Shown here one piece after another: positions 16,350-27,356 of a stretch of 64,000 nt of DNA. Source of the stretch: Thermococcus bergensis. GTDB taxonomy: Archaea; Methanobacteriota_B; Thermococci; Thermococcales; Thermococcaceae. Made by a program: the position numbers and the translations under genes. Within the stretch, counting starts at the first letter, position 1. Every line of letters begins with the position of its first letter. The stretch is from the NCBI RefSeq assembly GCF_020386975.1, contig NZ_JABFNK010000003.1:124001-188000 (forward strand). The letters are read 5' to 3'. Under the pieces are notes generated by a model. The model searched no databases. It saw only the letters and a program-made list of their open reading frames with translations, and was not told the DNA's origin.

Positions 16350-17657
16350 ATGAGCCGAAAAGTACATTTGGTAGGAGTTTTGGTTTTGGTTCTTTTAGGA
16401 GCAATAGTGAGTGGTTGCATTGGGGGAGAACAAACCACAACACAAACAACCGCCACAGAAGAAGTCACAATAACGTGGCTTTCAACACAGTTAAACCCCC
16501 CAGAGGAGAGAGCTTTTGTACAAGAGCAATTACTTAAGGAGTTTAGTGACCAAACAGGTATTGATGTAAACTTTATACCTATCAGTTATGCCGATTTGGC
16601 CACAAGACTTGAGGCAGAGGAAAAAACTGGCAAGGTAACCATCGATTTGATAGCTGATCTTCACGGTGGATTGGACTTCTTCGCCTCAAAGGGATGGCTT
16701 GAAGACCTAAGCGGAAGAAAACTTGAAGGAAGAACCTTCATAAGCACCTTCGAGAAATATGCAACCATAAACGGAAAGAAAGTTTACATCCCATGGATGA
16801 GTGCCACCTATGTAATGGTTGTAAATAAGAAAGCGTTCGATTACCTGCCAGCTGGACTTACCCAAGAGGACGTCATGAAAGGGACAGAGAAGTGGACGTA
16901 CGACGCTCTTCTTGAATGGGCTAAGAACTTGAAAGATGCAACAGGACAACCACAGCTCGGATTCCCAGCTGGACCAAAGGGTCTCTTGCACAGATTCCTC
17001 CACGGTTACATCTACCCAAGCTTTACCGGCTACCAGGCTAAAAACTTCGACAGCCCAGAAGCCGTAGAAATGTGGAAGTACCTTAGAGAGCTCTGGCAAT
17101 ATGTCAACCCAGCAAGCACAACATGGGACGCTATGGGTGAGCCGCTCCTTAGGGGAGAAGTTATGATTGCCTGGGATCACACCGCAAGAATAAAGAACGC
17201 AATAGAAACCAACCCAGATCAGTTCGCAGTAGTCCCAGTGCCAAGAGGGCCAAAGGGAAGAGGGTTCATCCTCGTAGTTGCAGGATTGGCAATTCCAAAG
17301 AATGCTCCTCACCCAGATGAAGCTTGGAAGTTAATAGACTACCTCACAAAGCCAGAAACCCAGGTGAAGATCCTCGAAAACGTTGGATTCTTCCCGACAG
17401 TCCAAGAAGCAACTGGTGCAATCCCCTCAGGTCCACTTAAAGTCATCGCAGAAGGTGTCACTGCACAATCAGCAACTCCCGATGCAGTTGTAGCCATGAT
17501 TCCAAACCTCGGCGAAAAGGGAGGACAGTTCACAGACGCTTACAGAACTGCATTCCAAAGGATCGTCCTTAAAGGCGAAGACCCAGAAGCAGTAGTTAAA
17601 GAACTCGGCCCACAAGTAAAGCAGCTCTTCCAAGAGATGGGACAAGAGATTCCATGA
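16350..17657 (+). CDS. Sugar ABC transporter substrate-binding lipoprotein
   Basis: 435 residues, family-1 binding protein (MalE/COG1653 class). The lipobox is seen in the signal peptide as VSGCIGG, followed by a Thr/Gln-rich linker (EQTTTQTTATEE), so the protein is tethered to the outer face of the membrane. The body shows the periplasmic-binding fold with PWMSATYVMVVNKKAF and a C-terminal helical lobe. GAGGTG precedes the ATG. It heads an operon with two permeases, an ATPase and a TrmB-like regulator. The two dehydrogenases upstream suggest a sugar or polyol, not identified. Confidence 0.88.
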   Translation: MSRKVHLVGVLVLVLLGAIVSGCIGGEQTTTQTTATEEVTITWLSTQLNPPEERAFVQEQLLKEFSDQTGIDVNFIPISYADLATRLEAEEKTGKVTIDLIADLHGGLDFFASKGWLEDLSGRKLEGRTFISTFEKYATINGKKVYIPWMSATYVMVVNKKAFDYLPAGLTQEDVMKGTEKWTYDALLEWAKNLKDATGQPQLGFPAGPKGLLHRFLHGYIYPSFTGYQAKNFDSPEAVEMWKYLRELWQYVNPASTTWDAMGEPLLRGEVMIAWDHTARIKNAIETNPDQFAVVPVPRGPKGRGFILVVAGLAIPKNAPHPDEAWKLIDYLTKPETQVKILENVGFFPTVQEATGAIPSGPLKVIAEGVTAQSATPDAVVAMIPNLGEKGGQFTDAYRTAFQRIVLKGEDPEAVVKELGPQVKQLFQEMGQEIP

Positions 17658-17667
17658 GGGAGGTGCC

Positions 17668-18522
17668 ATGAAGGTCAAATCCTCCTACATTCCTTATCTT
17701 TTAATTTTACCCGCATTTGCATATCTGCTGTTTTTTGTTGGATATCCCCTTGTTCAAGCCCTCTATACTGCGTTTACCCAAAATGGGCAGTTTTCTCTCG
17801 CAACTGTTAGAAAAACATTTGCCGATCCTTATTTTTGGGAGGCTTTAAAATATACCATAGCCCTTGCGGGAGTTATTGTCCCAACCCAAGTTGGGTTAGC
17901 CCTTATATTGGCCCTTGCTGTTAATAGGGCGTTTAAAGGAAAGGATCTTACTATTTATGTCCTCACGATCCCGTTAACTATAAGCGATGTAGCTGCGGGT
18001 TTGATATGGTATTCCATGCTCTCCCCAAGCGGATTCTTAAATAAGCTTCTTCTCAAGATTGGACTTATCAATCAGCCCATCTACTTTTTTGGGTATCAAT
18101 ATCGTCATATGGAGTTTCTGGCTATTGTTTTAGCCGAGCTCTGGAGGGCAACATCAATAGTTTTTGTCATAATCCTTGCCGGACTTCAGATGATAAGCAA
18201 TGAGTATCTAGAGGCAGCAGAGGTCTTTGGAGCAGATTACTGGACAAGGCTGAGGAAGATAGTGATTCCCCTCTTAAAGCCAAGCATCCAGAGTGCTTTG
18301 ATCATCAGGACTCTTTTCGCAATGCAGATATTCGGTATTGTATGGATTTTGGCTGGAAGAGACATCCCAATCCTGGCTGGAGAAGGTTTCTATAGGCTAA
18401 CAGAGCTCAAAGAATACGACGTGGCATCAATTTACGCTCTAGTAATAGCGGGACTTTCACTGTTGCTTGGAGCACTCTATATTAAGTTCATGAAGGCTGA
18501 GTATCTGGAGGTGAGAAGATGA
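17668..18522 (+). CDS. Sugar ABC transporter permease 1 (MalF-like)
   Basis: 284 residues with about six hydrophobic segments. The EAA loop is visible as EYLEAAEVFGADYWTRLRKIVIPLLKPS near residues 178-206, which docks on the ATPase. GGAGGTG lies just upstream of the ATG, ten bases after the binding-protein stop. The stop overlaps the second permease start by ATGA. Confidence 0.88.
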   Translation: MKVKSSYIPYLLILPAFAYLLFFVGYPLVQALYTAFTQNGQFSLATVRKTFADPYFWEALKYTIALAGVIVPTQVGLALILALAVNRAFKGKDLTIYVLTIPLTISDVAAGLIWYSMLSPSGFLNKLLLKIGLINQPIYFFGYQYRHMEFLAIVLAELWRATSIVFVIILAGLQMISNEYLEAAEVFGADYWTRLRKIVIPLLKPSIQSALIIRTLFAMQIFGIVWILAGRDIPILAGEGFYRLTELKEYDVASIYALVIAGLSLLLGALYIKFMKAEYLEVRR

Positions 18523-19352
18523 ACCAAGAAACAAAGTTCATGCTAAAAAGGCTAGCCTTCTATGCGTTTATTTTTACTGTAGTTGCTTGGATAGTAATCC
18601 CGATAATAATCTCAACGCTTTATGGCTTTGCTCTTCCAAAAGACTATTACGATCCGAAGAAGGTCATCCCAACAAGCTTCACAATAAAATACGTCAAAAC
18701 CCTTCTCTTCACGCTCGGAGCATTAGATGGAATTAAGAACAGCGTTATTGTTGCACTTATCACAATAGCAATAAGTTTTGCCCTTGGAATTCCTGCTGGT
18801 TATGCAGTTGCAAAGTTTATTTTCCCTGGAAAGGACACCATAAAACTATCAATAGTAGCCCTTAGAATGTTCCCAATACCTGTGATGGCAATTCCCCTCG
18901 TAATCCTTTACATAAAGCTCAACCTCATTGATACTCTACTGGGAGTTGCACTTGCCCACACAGCAATGGCACTTCCCTTTGTAGTCTTAATAACCTCAAG
19001 CATCTTTGCAGGTGTTTCAACCGAGCTTGAGGAAGCAGGCATGGTGTTTGGACTCACGAGGTTAGGTTCGTTCTTCAGAATTACCCTGCCCCTAGCATTA
19101 CCCGGCTTAGCTGCTGCGGCTATGTTTACCTTCGTCATGTCATGGAACGAAGCTTTTGTAGCGTCAATTTTAACCCTATCCCACAGAACTTTACCGGCTC
19201 AAATTTTGTCAATAATGGCCGGAGCGAGTGGAGGAGCAGCACCCGATTACTACAAGTTTGCAGCAGCATTCATCATGATACTTCCTGCTATAACGTTCAT
19301 ATTCTTTGCTAGGAAGTATTTGGTAACAATGTGGGGTATAACACTGAAATGA
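18519..19352 (+). CDS. Sugar ABC transporter permease 2 (MalG-like)
   Basis: 277 residues, six predicted membrane spans. Its EAA loop reads ELEEAGMVFGLTRLGSFFRITLPLALPG near residues 169-196. It pairs with the upstream permease to form the channel. The ATGA overlap with the preceding gene indicates coupled translation. Confidence 0.88.
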   Translation: MNQETKFMLKRLAFYAFIFTVVAWIVIPIIISTLYGFALPKDYYDPKKVIPTSFTIKYVKTLLFTLGALDGIKNSVIVALITIAISFALGIPAGYAVAKFIFPGKDTIKLSIVALRMFPIPVMAIPLVILYIKLNLIDTLLGVALAHTAMALPFVVLITSSIFAGVSTELEEAGMVFGLTRLGSFFRITLPLALPGLAAAAMFTFVMSWNEAFVASILTLSHRTLPAQILSIMAGASGGAAPDYYKFAAAFIMILPAITFIFFARKYLVTMWGITLK

Positions 19353-19362
19353 GGTGTTAAAA

Positions 19363-20478
19363 ATGGTGGAAGTCAGGCTTGAAAACCTCAAGAAGTATTT
19401 TGATAAAGGAAGGGTAAAGGCCGTTGATGGGGTAAATCTCACTATAAAAGACGGAGAATTCCTTGTACTCCTCGGACCGAGCGGTTGTGGTAAGACCACA
19501 ACGCTTAGAATGATAGCAGGCTTAGAAACGCCAACAGGCGGAAAGATATGGTTTGGGGAGAGAGATGTAACTTACCTTCCTCCCAAAGACAGAAACATAT
19601 CAATGGTTTTCCAGAGCTATGCTGTATGGCCTCACATGACAGTTTATGATAACATAGCGTTTCCATTGAAAATTAAAAAGTACCCAAAGGACGAGATAGA
19701 TAAAAGGGTTAAATGGGCCGCGGAGCTGCTTCAAATAGAGGAGCTCCTTGACAGATATCCCGCTCAACTCAGTGGTGGTCAGAGACAGAGAGTGGCCGTT
19801 GCAAGGGCAATAGTGGTCGAACCGGATGTTCTGCTTATGGATGAACCGCTCTCCAACCTCGATGCTAAGCTCAGAGTTACAATGAGGGCGGAAATCAAGA
19901 AGCTCCAAACGAAGTTAAAGGTCACCACAATATACGTTACCCATGATCAAGTTGAGGCCATGACAATGGGAGATAGGATAGCGGTAATGAACAAAGGGAA
20001 GCTCCTTCAAGTCGGGCCTCCAACGGAGGTTTATTTGAAGCCCAACTCGATATTCGTTGCAACGTTCATAGGCGCTCCGGAGATGAACTTACTTGAGGTG
20101 AGTGTTAAAGAGAAAGATGACTCCATTATCCTAGAGGGAGAAGGGTTTGAGATTCCACTTTCAAGGGACTTTAAAGAGCTCCTAGAGAGGTATATCGACA
20201 AAACAGTTGTCTTCGGTATAAGACCTGAACACATGACTATAGAAGGTATCTCATCTCTAGAGCACGTGAAGAGAAGCACAACAATAGAGGGAACAGTAGA
20301 TTTTATTGAGGCTTTGGGAACAGACACGATCGTCCATGCCAATATAGGAAGCGGCCAAATCATAAAGGTAAAGCTCCCAGGCCACATACCCCTTGAGGTC
20401 GGGAGTAAGGTTAAAATAGTTATTGACCTAGATAACATCCACGTATTTGACAAGGACACTGAAAAAGCCATAATATGA
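19363..20478 (+). CDS. Sugar ABC transporter ATPase (MalK/UgpC-like)
   Basis: 371 residues. Walker A is GPSGCGKTT (about 37-45), the signature LSGGQRQRVAVARA (about 132-145), Walker B DVLLMDEPLSNLDAKLR (about 150-165), and the H-loop YVTHDQ (about 190). A C-terminal TOBE/regulatory domain (FGIRPEHMT) is typical of sugar-importer ATPases. GAGGTG at 19351-19356 picks ATG 19363 over the GTG at 19354. A second paralogue lies at 30605. Confidence 0.9.
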   Translation: MVEVRLENLKKYFDKGRVKAVDGVNLTIKDGEFLVLLGPSGCGKTTTLRMIAGLETPTGGKIWFGERDVTYLPPKDRNISMVFQSYAVWPHMTVYDNIAFPLKIKKYPKDEIDKRVKWAAELLQIEELLDRYPAQLSGGQRQRVAVARAIVVEPDVLLMDEPLSNLDAKLRVTMRAEIKKLQTKLKVTTIYVTHDQVEAMTMGDRIAVMNKGKLLQVGPPTEVYLKPNSIFVATFIGAPEMNLLEVSVKEKDDSIILEGEGFEIPLSRDFKELLERYIDKTVVFGIRPEHMTIEGISSLEHVKRSTTIEGTVDFIEALGTDTIVHANIGSGQIIKVKLPGHIPLEVGSKVKIVIDLDNIHVFDKDTEKAII

Positions 20479-20488
20479 GGGAGAGCAA

Positions 20489-22182
<1,694 letters not shown>

Positions 22183-22217
22183 CTATCACCTCTTTTAGAT
22201 AAAGTTAAAGCAAAAAA

Positions 22218-24182
22218 TTAAAGAGTCCAATCAACTCCCAAAATTCTGCTGTATTCTGCCAAAACTCTCCTGAGATACTCCTTTGCAGTAACAACTTTGT
22301 CTTTCTTAAATTGCTCTGCCCACTTCTGGTTGCCAAACTCTTCAGCACCTTTTGCAATCAAATCTACAACTCTCATTGAATCCCAGAATACCGGCTCATA
22401 ACCGGCCTTTTTGAGGAAGTTAACGAGTTTTCTTATCGTCTTTTTGGCCTGTTCTTCCATGTCTACATTTTCTCCATAAGCTTCCATGAAGAGTGCTCTC
22501 AACACAGGTGTCGCCCATCCACGGTGGAACCTGCACCATCCAACGTTGTCGTACCAGTACTCATTAAGGGCACTTGCAACTATCTTGTTTGCAAGCTCTT
22601 CAGGCTCAAGAAAGACTCCAAACTGGTAGAAAGTCCAATAGCGGCCCTGAATTGGCAGAGGTATGTAGTTTCCTATCGCCCAGTACATAGTTGGTACCAT
22701 TTCTCCATTTGCCCCGAGCGGGGTATAAACTCCATAATCCTTGAAGCTCTCTCCATAACTCAGCCTGTCCTTGAACTTCTCGTCAAGTACCTCGCTTGCC
22801 CTCCTTATACCCTCTCCAATTATCTTGGCAATTTCCGTTTCAGCAAAAGCAACCCTACGGGCTAATTCAGCAACAAGCTTGGCATTCTTTTCACTGGTCT
22901 CGACAGGCTTTAGGAGAAGGGAGTCCTTATCAAATTCGGGCTTGTCGCTGATTCCAACTTCCTCTGGCTTGAGCAGTCCTCTATAGACAAGCTCCAAAAC
23001 CCATGCGGCAGTGCCTCCAAAGCTGATAGCATCAAATCCCATAGCATCAACTGCGTGAACGCTTACATCACTTGCCCTAAGAGTTATCACACCAGTTAAG
23101 GGCCCGTTAGCTTCTCTCGGCTCGTATTCTATGTGGTGACCGTTGGCGTATTTCTTACACACCACCGGGCACGGCTCTCCACAGTTAGTCCAGTTTTTAG
23201 TTTCTATCGCCTCTTTGTTGAAGGGCTCCCAGTAATATTTCATTATGTTCTCGTGGATTTTAATACGGTCTTCTTTTGGAATGTAGGGCATCTGCCAGTT
23301 GAGTATGGGCACTAAATCTCCTTCAGCTGGATAGTTTCCTCCAAAGGTTCCTCCCGTGTTGAGCTTAGGATTGTATTTGTATTTCACGGTCTTTTCTGAT
23401 ATGACCTCGTTCATGGGCTTCTTGTGAACGCCTTCAACTATCTGCTTTGCCACCGTTATGTTGCTTATATCACCCTTTGGGAACTTTCTCTTTGCTCTTC
23501 CACCAAATATTACGGCAACAACGTTGTGTGCCCTTAGCAGAACGCTTCCGGTACCCCCTCTTGCAGCCCAGTCCTCGCTTCCAACAACCCTCTTGCCGTT
23601 TCTCAAAGTCTGAGAGAACACCGCTCCCATATGGGTGTTTAGAGAAGCCGGCCCAACACAGGCTATTCTATACTCCATGCCGTCAAACTTGTTGTGGAAG
23701 TTATCTATGAGGTATTGAGTGAGGGCATAAACTCCTTCTTCCCCTTTGTAGCCCTTCCATATCTCGATTACCTTTTCAAGTTCAATCTCATGAAGCTCAA
23801 CGTTCAGGTTTTCTCCATCGTTGAAAAGAACTACAACTGTAGGCTTTTCCCTTTTGCCTTCAAGAACCACAAAATCTACTCCAACCCTCTGGAACTGATA
23901 TGCAGCACCGCCCATCGTTGATGGAAAAACTCCTCCGTACTGGGGTGACCTATAAACAAAGGTCATTCTATGAGCGCCCGGAAGAACAGAACCAGCGAAT
24001 GGTCCTTTTCCAAAAATCATGACGTTTCTCGGATCATACGGATCATCAAGCTCATAGGTTTTGTAAACCTCATCGTGCAAATACAAGGCATAGTCAATTA
24101 TGCCATAAACCCCCTCTCGCTCAAATTCTTCACTTTCAACTTTCTTTTCATTGAGGTTTATCTTAAGTACTGAAAACCTCAT
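22218..24182 (-). CDS. gor: Glyceraldehyde-3-phosphate:ferredoxin oxidoreductase (GAPOR)
   Basis: 654 residues. A tungsten-pterin, [4Fe-4S] enzyme that replaces GAPDH/PGK in the modified Embden-Meyerhof pathway, oxidising glyceraldehyde 3-phosphate to 3-phosphoglycerate with ferredoxin. It is close to the P. furiosus protein in my recollection. Pterin-binding segments such as STMGGAAYQF and EDWAARGGTGSVLLRAHN, and cluster Cys residues in CGEPCPVVCKK plus a distal Cys in VGWCRFHRG, are visible. GGGAGGGAGGG precedes ATG 24182; the in-frame ATG at 24197 lies inside the regulatory TGM and is less likely. It probably shares expression with tpi. Confidence 0.95.
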   Translation of the reverse strand: MRFSVLKINLNEKKVESEEFEREGVYGIIDYALYLHDEVYKTYELDDPYDPRNVMIFGKGPFAGSVLPGAHRMTFVYRSPQYGGVFPSTMGGAAYQFQRVGVDFVVLEGKREKPTVVVLFNDGENLNVELHEIELEKVIEIWKGYKGEEGVYALTQYLIDNFHNKFDGMEYRIACVGPASLNTHMGAVFSQTLRNGKRVVGSEDWAARGGTGSVLLRAHNVVAVIFGGRAKRKFPKGDISNITVAKQIVEGVHKKPMNEVISEKTVKYKYNPKLNTGGTFGGNYPAEGDLVPILNWQMPYIPKEDRIKIHENIMKYYWEPFNKEAIETKNWTNCGEPCPVVCKKYANGHHIEYEPREANGPLTGVITLRASDVSVHAVDAMGFDAISFGGTAAWVLELVYRGLLKPEEVGISDKPEFDKDSLLLKPVETSEKNAKLVAELARRVAFAETEIAKIIGEGIRRASEVLDEKFKDRLSYGESFKDYGVYTPLGANGEMVPTMYWAIGNYIPLPIQGRYWTFYQFGVFLEPEELANKIVASALNEYWYDNVGWCRFHRGWATPVLRALFMEAYGENVDMEEQAKKTIRKLVNFLKKAGYEPVFWDSMRVVDLIAKGAEEFGNQKWAEQFKKDKVVTAKEYLRRVLAEYSRILGVDWTL

Positions 24183-24196
24183 GTCCCTCCCTCCCA

Positions 24197-24213
24197 TATC
24201 ACTCTAAGTGTTA
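24197..24213 (-). promoter_or_regulatory. TGM (Tgr binding site) at the gor promoter
   Basis: On the plus strand TATCAC-TCTAA-GTGTTA, one mismatch from the Thermococcales glycolytic motif TATCAC-N5-GTGATA. It lies downstream of the minus-strand TATA box CTTAAATAATTT (24225-24236), covering the expected start of transcription. That placement is the repressing arrangement of glycolytic genes. Confidence 0.65.
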
Positions 24214-24310
24214 TGTAGAAGAACAAATTATTTAAGATTTTGGGTAATTCAAGTGAATTTCATGAATTCCCAGAAACTAACAAAGAGAACAAGCAAAAAG
24301 ATAAAGAAAA

Positions 24311-25435
24311 TCAGACTGGCTCAAACCTGTCCTTAAGCCTCTCCAGAACACCAGGCAAGGTTGTGTACTCCATTTCCTCAAGCGGCAAGCGGTGTGGCTC
24401 AAATGGTCCATGCCTTCTCATGTAGTCTGCAATTTCCACTGCCTTCTTTCTTGCGTCATCAAATGCTATATCATCAAAGAGGTCAACTGGGCCTATCAGC
24501 TTTCCGTCTTTATTGATCTGCCATCCTAATGCCACAACCCTTGGAGGCCCATCGAACCTCGTGGGAGTTGCGTACTTAAGAGGAACGGGCACTATTGGGC
24601 CGTTGTGGGAACCTCTCATCCACCCACTCACAAGGTGTGGGAATGCAAATGGCTCAAGAACTTCTCCAAGGGCTGGAAGTCCGCTTTGAGCCCTTACTAT
24701 TGCCACTGGGTCATCTTTTCCCACGTATTCCCCCGCAATTTCATACAGCTTTTCGGTGCTTATAACTGCCACCGGCTCGTCTTCGGGCAGATTGTGTCCT
24801 TTCTTTGGATACACGCGTTTTATCACGTATCTAGACTTTGCGCCTATGAGGGCCAAGATGTCATAAAGTTCTTCGGGTGAATTCAGGATAACTCTCTTGT
24901 GCTCCTTTATGTCCCATATCTCAAACCTGAAGCCCATATGCATGTGAGGATCGATGACAAGTCCGGCGGTGTTGAATGGATCGGCAAACATCCTGAAGAT
25001 CGGCAGGTTGAATGCTCCCGGTTCTGTCTTATCCATGTGAAACGTAACTATGGGCTCGCTTTTTCTCAGGGTAATCTCCATCTCAGCTACTCCGGGGCCC
25101 ATTCCCCTGACATTTCCGCTGAAAGCATCTTTAAGCAAATCCTGGCCAGCCCCGTAGAGACCGAGCTCTTTTGCTATTTCAGTTGCCTCTTTAAACACAT
25201 CCCAAGCCAAGCCATGTACTTTCTCACTATCAACACCGTGTTTGTGCGTCATAATGAGCTGCAGATCATCACCACAATATGTGGCGTAGAAATCGATTAT
25301 CGTTCCTTCTTCTTTTGCCTTACTCAAAATCTCGTTGGCCTTATCTATCAACGCTGGATGAACCTTGCAGTGTCCTGGCCATCCTCCGATATCAGCCTTT
25401 ATCACACTAATGGTTATTTTTTCTCCAACCGCCAC
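24311..25435 (-). CDS. fbp: Bifunctional fructose-1,6-bisphosphate aldolase/phosphatase
   Basis: 374 residues, the archaeal type V FBPase that condenses triose phosphates and dephosphorylates the product to fructose 6-phosphate, the committed gluconeogenic step. Highly characteristic segments include KADIGGWPGH, YCGDDLQLIMTH (metal-binding Asp pair), DAFSGNVRGMGPGVAE and GWMRGSHNGPI with the aldolase/phosphatase loop residues. The start is GTG 25435 (protein begins MAVGEKI), preceded by GGTGATG on the minus strand. It sits upstream of gor in the same direction but has its own TGM-controlled promoter. Confidence 0.95.
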   Translation of the reverse strand: MAVGEKITISVIKADIGGWPGHCKVHPALIDKANEILSKAKEEGTIIDFYATYCGDDLQLIMTHKHGVDSEKVHGLAWDVFKEATEIAKELGLYGAGQDLLKDAFSGNVRGMGPGVAEMEITLRKSEPIVTFHMDKTEPGAFNLPIFRMFADPFNTAGLVIDPHMHMGFRFEIWDIKEHKRVILNSPEELYDILALIGAKSRYVIKRVYPKKGHNLPEDEPVAVISTEKLYEIAGEYVGKDDPVAIVRAQSGLPALGEVLEPFAFPHLVSGWMRGSHNGPIVPVPLKYATPTRFDGPPRVVALGWQINKDGKLIGPVDLFDDIAFDDARKKAVEIADYMRRHGPFEPHRLPLEEMEYTTLPGVLERLKDRFEPV

Positions 25436-25465
25436 ATAGCATCACCAATAATATGTTTACTTTCA

Positions 25466-25480
25466 GTTTTATAAAATTTT
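25466..25480 (-). promoter_or_regulatory. TATA region of fbp
   Basis: On the minus strand TAAAATTTTATAAAAC lies about 30-45 bp upstream of the GTG start, at promoter distance, and just downstream of the TGM at 25495-25511. Confidence 0.5.
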
Positions 25481-25494
25481 ACCACCATAAAATA

Positions 25495-25511
25495 TATCAC
25501 TTCCAATGATA
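25495..25511 (-). promoter_or_regulatory. TGM (Tgr binding site) upstream of the fbp promoter
   Basis: TATCAC-TTCCA-ATGATA has one mismatch to TATCAC-N5-GTGATA. It lies about 15 bp upstream of the fbp TATA region, the position reported for activation of gluconeogenic genes by Tgr. It also lies 22 bp beyond the stop of the small gene at 25533. Confidence 0.65.
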
Positions 25512-25532
25512 CCAAAGGAAAAACAAAAGAGT

Positions 25533-25772
25533 TCAGCAGATATCCGTCCAGCCGAATTCCTCTCTTGCAACTCTTATAAGTTCCCTAAGTTCCTCTTTCT
25601 TGATGTTGACGCTGCTTACCGCGCCCACAACAGCTATAATTCCATGAACTTCCTCCTGGACCTGAATGACGTCGTCACTTATCTTTGTCACCTTAAGCTC
25701 CCTTCTTGCAACTTCCTCCTCTGTAATCCTGAACTTGTCCTCCCCAATTTTTACATGCTTTATCTCCGTCAT
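25533..25772 (-). CDS. Small conserved hypothetical protein
   Basis: 79 residues, charged, probably a small alpha/beta protein (MTEIKHVKIGEDKFRI... EEFGWTDIC). Even codon use and a good acidic/basic balance make it more likely real than not. Not recognised. It precedes fbp on the same strand by about 98 bp; the fbp promoter and TGM lie between them. Confidence 0.55.
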   Translation of the reverse strand: MTEIKHVKIGEDKFRITEEEVARRELKVTKISDDVIQVQEEVHGIIAVVGAVSSVNIKKEELRELIRVAREEFGWTDIC

Positions 25773-26209
25773 GGATATCCCTCAAATAACATACGATTTC
25801 AAATATGATAAGCTTTACTATAATGTTGAACAATGTAAAGATAAAAGCACCAAAGTGATTAACATCAAGGATTAAAGAGAACAACAGTGAAGGCAGTTTT
25901 AGCTCAGAAAAAAATAAATGGCGACGTATTTATCGATTAAACCCATCAAAGCCGATTCTTATGGGAGAGAAGTGGAACACAAGAAAAAGCACGAGAAAGG
26001 ATGTGAAGAACATGCAATGTAAAGTTTAACTTTATAATATATCTTATTCCATTTGAGGCAGAAAAGGGATCTTTAAGCTTCGCTTTCGACTCTAGCACTT
26101 TTTGAATGAATTTAAGAGAATAATATCCCCCTATTATCGTACGCAGTATCGTTCTCACAGTCAAAAATCTTATAACTTTCAAATTTTATAAAATACTTTG
26201 GTGAACGCC
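25773..26209. other. Long intergenic region, A/T-rich
   Basis: No convincing gene. An inverted repeat TAAAGTT-T-AACTTTA lies at 26020-26034, followed by AT-rich TATAATATATC. A minus-strand frame of 78 codons (25946-26182, TTG start) is open, but lacks a ribosome-binding site and recognisable features. A CTTATAACT box (about 26169-26177) probably drives the plus-strand gene at 26210. Confidence 0.5.
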
Positions 26210-27265
26210 ATGAGGAAGCTTTCGATACTAATTTCAGTTTTTGTATTGTTTGGTCTTTTTGGTATGGCTTTTGCCAGCGCAGCAACAGTTGCAGTGGATT
26301 TAGCCCACGGAGAAAACGAGAAGTACCTTGCAGAGGATGTGCTTGAATACGGAACTAACAAGACTCTTGCCCATGGAATTGTAAAGACCATTACCGATGT
26401 CGAATGGGGCTATTTTGGTGACCCGATGGCCGCAGACACGCTCGGTATTAATCACCTTGGAGAAAAGATAACTGCCGATGCCCTTGCAAACGTTGACATG
26501 CTCATTCTCGGACAACCAACAAGCCCGTTCCAACCCGATGAAATCCAGGCCATTGCTGAATGGTTCAAGCAAGGAGGAAAAGTTCTCTGGGTTGCCGCCG
26601 ATAGTGACTATGGTAGCGGTACCCAAGCCCAAGACATCGCAAACTCCGTTCTTGAACAACTCGGTGTTGGACACTTAAGAATTGACCTCTGTTCTGTTGA
26701 AGACCCAACAAGCAACGCTGGGGCTTCTTACAGAGTTGTTGGTCTTGTGCAGCCAGATGATAACACCCCAGACAAAGAAAAGCTCACCCAGAACTTCCAG
26801 CACGGAGGAAAAGTCCTCTACCACGGCCCCGCAATAGTTGCATGGGTTGATGACAACGGAAACTGGCAAAAACTCGTTGACGGAAACATCCCAGAGAACG
26901 TTTATAGGATTGTAAAGACTTCACAAGACGGTACTATTGTAGAGAACAATGATCCTCCCGCATATGCATACAGCGCTGGAGACGTAGGAGTCTTTACGCT
27001 CTTAGCGGCAGAAATAATTAAATTTGATAACGGAAAGCAGAGCGTCCTCATCGTAAGCGGTGAGAGCCCATACGGTGACTACACCCCAACATGGGAGGCA
27101 AAGTACCACGGTGTTGACTTAGATGGCCCAGCGTTCGTCACAAACATGATACACTGGTCATTAGAGCAAGCCTCAAAAACAGAAACCAGCAGCGGAGGAG
27201 TTTGTGGCCCAGCGGCTTTAGTAGGGCTAATCCTAATCCCACTAGCCTTTAGAAGGAAGAAGTGA
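26210..27265 (+). CDS. Secreted protein with CGP-CTERM tail
   Basis: About 351 residues. The signal peptide (MRKLSILISVFVLFGLFGMAFASA) leads into a mostly alpha/beta domain (DMLILGQPTSPFQPDEIQAIAEWFKQGGKVLWVAADSDY) reminiscent of DUF4350/ThuA-like, class-I-amidotransferase-fold modules. The C-terminus CGPAALVGLILIPLAFRRKK is the Thermococcales CGP sorting tail: invariant Cys-Gly-Pro, a hydrophobic stretch and basic residues. It is presumably exported and membrane-anchored or processed. ATG 26210 follows GGTGAACG. The ABC importer starts 91 bp downstream; ligand capture is possible but unproven. Confidence 0.75.
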   Translation: MRKLSILISVFVLFGLFGMAFASAATVAVDLAHGENEKYLAEDVLEYGTNKTLAHGIVKTITDVEWGYFGDPMAADTLGINHLGEKITADALANVDMLILGQPTSPFQPDEIQAIAEWFKQGGKVLWVAADSDYGSGTQAQDIANSVLEQLGVGHLRIDLCSVEDPTSNAGASYRVVGLVQPDDNTPDKEKLTQNFQHGGKVLYHGPAIVAWVDDNGNWQKLVDGNIPENVYRIVKTSQDGTIVENNDPPAYAYSAGDVGVFTLLAAEIIKFDNGKQSVLIVSGESPYGDYTPTWEAKYHGVDLDGPAFVTNMIHWSLEQASKTETSSGGVCGPAALVGLILIPLAFRRKK

Positions 27266-27300
27266 TTTTCCTCTTTCCATTCTTTTTGTTTAATTTTAAC
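27266..27300 (+). terminator. T-rich transcription terminator
   Basis: Runs of T (TTTTCCTCTTTCC then TTCTTTTTGTTTAATTTT) follow the stop codon directly, the usual archaeal intrinsic termination signal. Confidence 0.45.
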
Positions 27301-27356
27301 ATCTTTATGGCAAAATTTAAAAATGGGCATCTGAACTCCAAAAGGGGTGAAGCTTG

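Noticed and set aside
25946-26182. Minus-strand frame of 78 codons in the long intergenic region
   Set aside because: TTG start, no ribosome-binding site, overlaps the promoter of the 26210 gene, no recognisable features; could be a decayed gene but not supported.
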